A stretch of DNA of 52,467 nt from Paucilactobacillus kaifaensis (GTDB taxonomy: Bacteria; Bacillota; Bacilli; Lactobacillales; Lactobacillaceae), in assembly GCF_005405145.1 (NCBI RefSeq), contig NZ_BJDM01000012.1, forward strand, positions 1 through 52,467, in the 5' to 3' direction. A program made the translations under genes and the position numbers. Under the pieces are notes generated by a model. That model worked only from the letters and a program-made list of their open reading frames with translations, had not been told where the DNA came from and did not search any database. Below are positions 51,410 to 52,467 of the stretch, piece after piece. Every line of letters starts with the position of its first letter. Position 1 is the stretch's first letter.

Positions 51410-52288
51410 ATGGAAATTAGGTTATTAAGGTATTTCGTAACAATTGCTGAAGAAGGTAGTGTCTCTAAAGCAGCCGAAGTATTGCATATTACGCAACCGA
51501 CTTTAAGTCGCCAACTGAAGGCGTTAGAAACACAACTTGAAACTGAATTATTTACTCGTAATAAGAACCATTTAAATTTAACTCAGGCAGGGCTGTTTTT
51601 AAAAAGTCGGGCTGCTGAAATTTTGGAACTAGCTGACCAAACTGAAGAGGAATTTATTGCGCAGAAACGTCAACTTTTTAGTGGGCATATCTCGATTGGC
51701 TGCATTGAGGCTGATAATTCAGACACAATGTCGTTAATGCTGGAAGAGTTTATTGCGGATTATCCAGAAGTGACGTTCAGTATTTACACTGGCACAAGCG
51801 ATGAAATAGTTGATCGGTTAGACAAGGGATTACTAGATTTGGCGATTCTGTTGGAGCCAATCGACACGGATAAGTATCATAAAATAATACTTCCTAAAGT
51901 TGAACGATGGGGCTTGCTAGTATCCAAAGAATCATTTCTGGCTGACAGTAAAGTGGTACAACCGAAAGATTTAGTTGGGATGCCACTATTAATTTCTGGC
52001 AGATCAGAGGTTCAAGATTTATTAGAAAAATGGTCGCATAAATCAATTAGTGACATGAATATTATTGGGAATTTTAATTTGAGTTTCAACATTATTTCTT
52101 TGGTCGAACGTCAAGTGGGTGCTGCTGTTGCAATTGAAGGTGCTCCCACATATGCGGGGAAAACTAAATTTGTTCCGTTTGAACCAGCAGTGCAAACTAA
52201 ATGTGTACTAGTCTGGCGTCGGGAACGTGAAACATCACCAGTTGTAAGGGAATTTATTCGTTATTTTAGGCAGAAATTTGAGAAATAA
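51410..52288 (+). CDS. LysR-family regulator downstream of fumC
   Basis: A 292-residue LysR-type regulator. The N-terminal HTH reads MEIRLLRYFVTIAEEGSVSK and AAEVLHITQPTLSRQLKALE; the rest is a substrate-binding effector domain (GHISIGCIEADNSDT). The ligand is not evident, and organic acids are a fair guess given fumC. Same strand as fumC, 33 bases after it, unlike the usual divergent LysR layout. GGGGGT precedes the ATG. Confidence 0.9.
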   Translation: MEIRLLRYFVTIAEEGSVSKAAEVLHITQPTLSRQLKALETQLETELFTRNKNHLNLTQAGLFLKSRAAEILELADQTEEEFIAQKRQLFSGHISIGCIEADNSDTMSLMLEEFIADYPEVTFSIYTGTSDEIVDRLDKGLLDLAILLEPIDTDKYHKIILPKVERWGLLVSKESFLADSKVVQPKDLVGMPLLISGRSEVQDLLEKWSHKSISDMNIIGNFNLSFNIISLVERQVGAAVAIEGAPTYAGKTKFVPFEPAVQTKCVLVWRRERETSPVVREFIRYFRQKFEK

Positions 52289-52375
52289 AGTTAAAAAACA
52301 TCACGGTTAGGAACTGCAACTATTTTTTGAGACAGTCAAATAAAAGCAGATTCTAAAAAGTCATTTTGCTTCCGA

Positions 52376-52467
52376 TTAGGCAACCGATTTCCGGTATTGG
52401 ACTGGGGATTGGTTGCCTAATTTGGTAAAGATACGAGTATTATTCCAAAATTGGATGTAGTTTTGGA
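52376..52467 (-). mobile_element. IS3-family transposase C-terminus, cut by the window edge
   Basis: The minus strand from the right edge to a TAA at 52376-52378 reads YIQFWNNTRIFTKLGNQSP followed by VQYRKSVA and stop. This matches the C-terminal end of IS3-family OrfB transposases (pattern Y-N-xxR-xxLGxxSPxxYR). Only about 30 residues are inside the window. The element's end probably lies near TGAGACAGTC at 52328-52337, but an inverted-repeat end cannot be confirmed without the other side. The element continues beyond the window; whether it is intact is unknown. Confidence 0.7.

Noticed and set aside
52289-52375. A complete insertion-sequence end with defined inverted repeat
   Set aside because: The partner end is outside the window, so the terminal repeat and target duplication cannot be verified; only the transposase tail is reported.

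Overview
The window reads as chromosome of a low-GC Gram-positive bacterium of the family Lactobacillaceae (Lactobacillus in the old broad sense). The basis is AT-rich sequence, strong GGAGG ribosome sites with frequent TTG starts, T-box leaders, cre-like sites, a folB-folK-folE-folC-(Ham1-like)-folP cluster ordered as in Lactiplantibacillus plantarum, and a surface protein with an LPKTNE sorting signal. Genus and species are not assigned. The region is mostly core and lightly accessory genome. No phage, CRISPR array, plasmid module or complete insertion sequence was seen; an IS3-family transposase tail runs off the right edge.

Layout. 1-8.3 kb: a two-gene hydrolase operon behind a perfect cre palindrome, a YfhO-type membrane protein, a DedA protein, an orphan KdgK sugar kinase, small proteins and a tRNA-Leu(CAG). 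8.4-12.2 kb: an MMPL exporter with its TetR regulator. 12.2-17.8 kb: a HIT protein, an OhrR-like redox MarR regulator and the folate operon. 17.8-24.2 kb: small membrane proteins, a MATE exporter, tRNA-Gly(CCC), an LPxTN surface protein, and a T-box(Ile)-controlled brnQ. 24.2-33.8 kb: an amino acid permease divergent from a YhgE-type protein, a pyridoxal kinase-type enzyme, a VOC protein, a P-type ATPase and a LysE exporter. 33.9-38.5 kb: a broken oxidoreductase, a cysteine hydrolase, an ElaA acetyltransferase, T-box(Arg)-argS, an elaborate inverted-repeat element and argR. 38.7-41.5 kb: an MFS exporter-MarR operon and two unrecognised genes behind the same palindromic operator. 41.7-52.5 kb: an L,D-transpeptidase pair, a GT-C-like membrane protein, an L-lactate oxidase-type enzyme, RarA, a MarR/quinone reductase divergon with twin operators, a TetR regulator, fumarase, a LysR regulator and the IS remnant.

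How the genes fit together. The folate genes convert GTP to (dihydro)folate polyglutamates; the Ham1-like protein is the natural candidate for the otherwise missing dihydroneopterin triphosphate dephosphorylation step. Amino acid supply is read by tRNA charging: brnQ by an AUC (Ile) specifier and argS by a CGU (Arg) specifier, with argR next door. Several small exporter/regulator units (MMPL-TetR, MFS-MarR, MarR-oxidoreductase) look like separate stress-response modules. The least explained is the MFS-MarR locus, whose 14-bp operator core TTTGCTTAAGCAAA overlaps the -35 region of two promoters and ties the exporter to two cytosolic proteins of unknown function.
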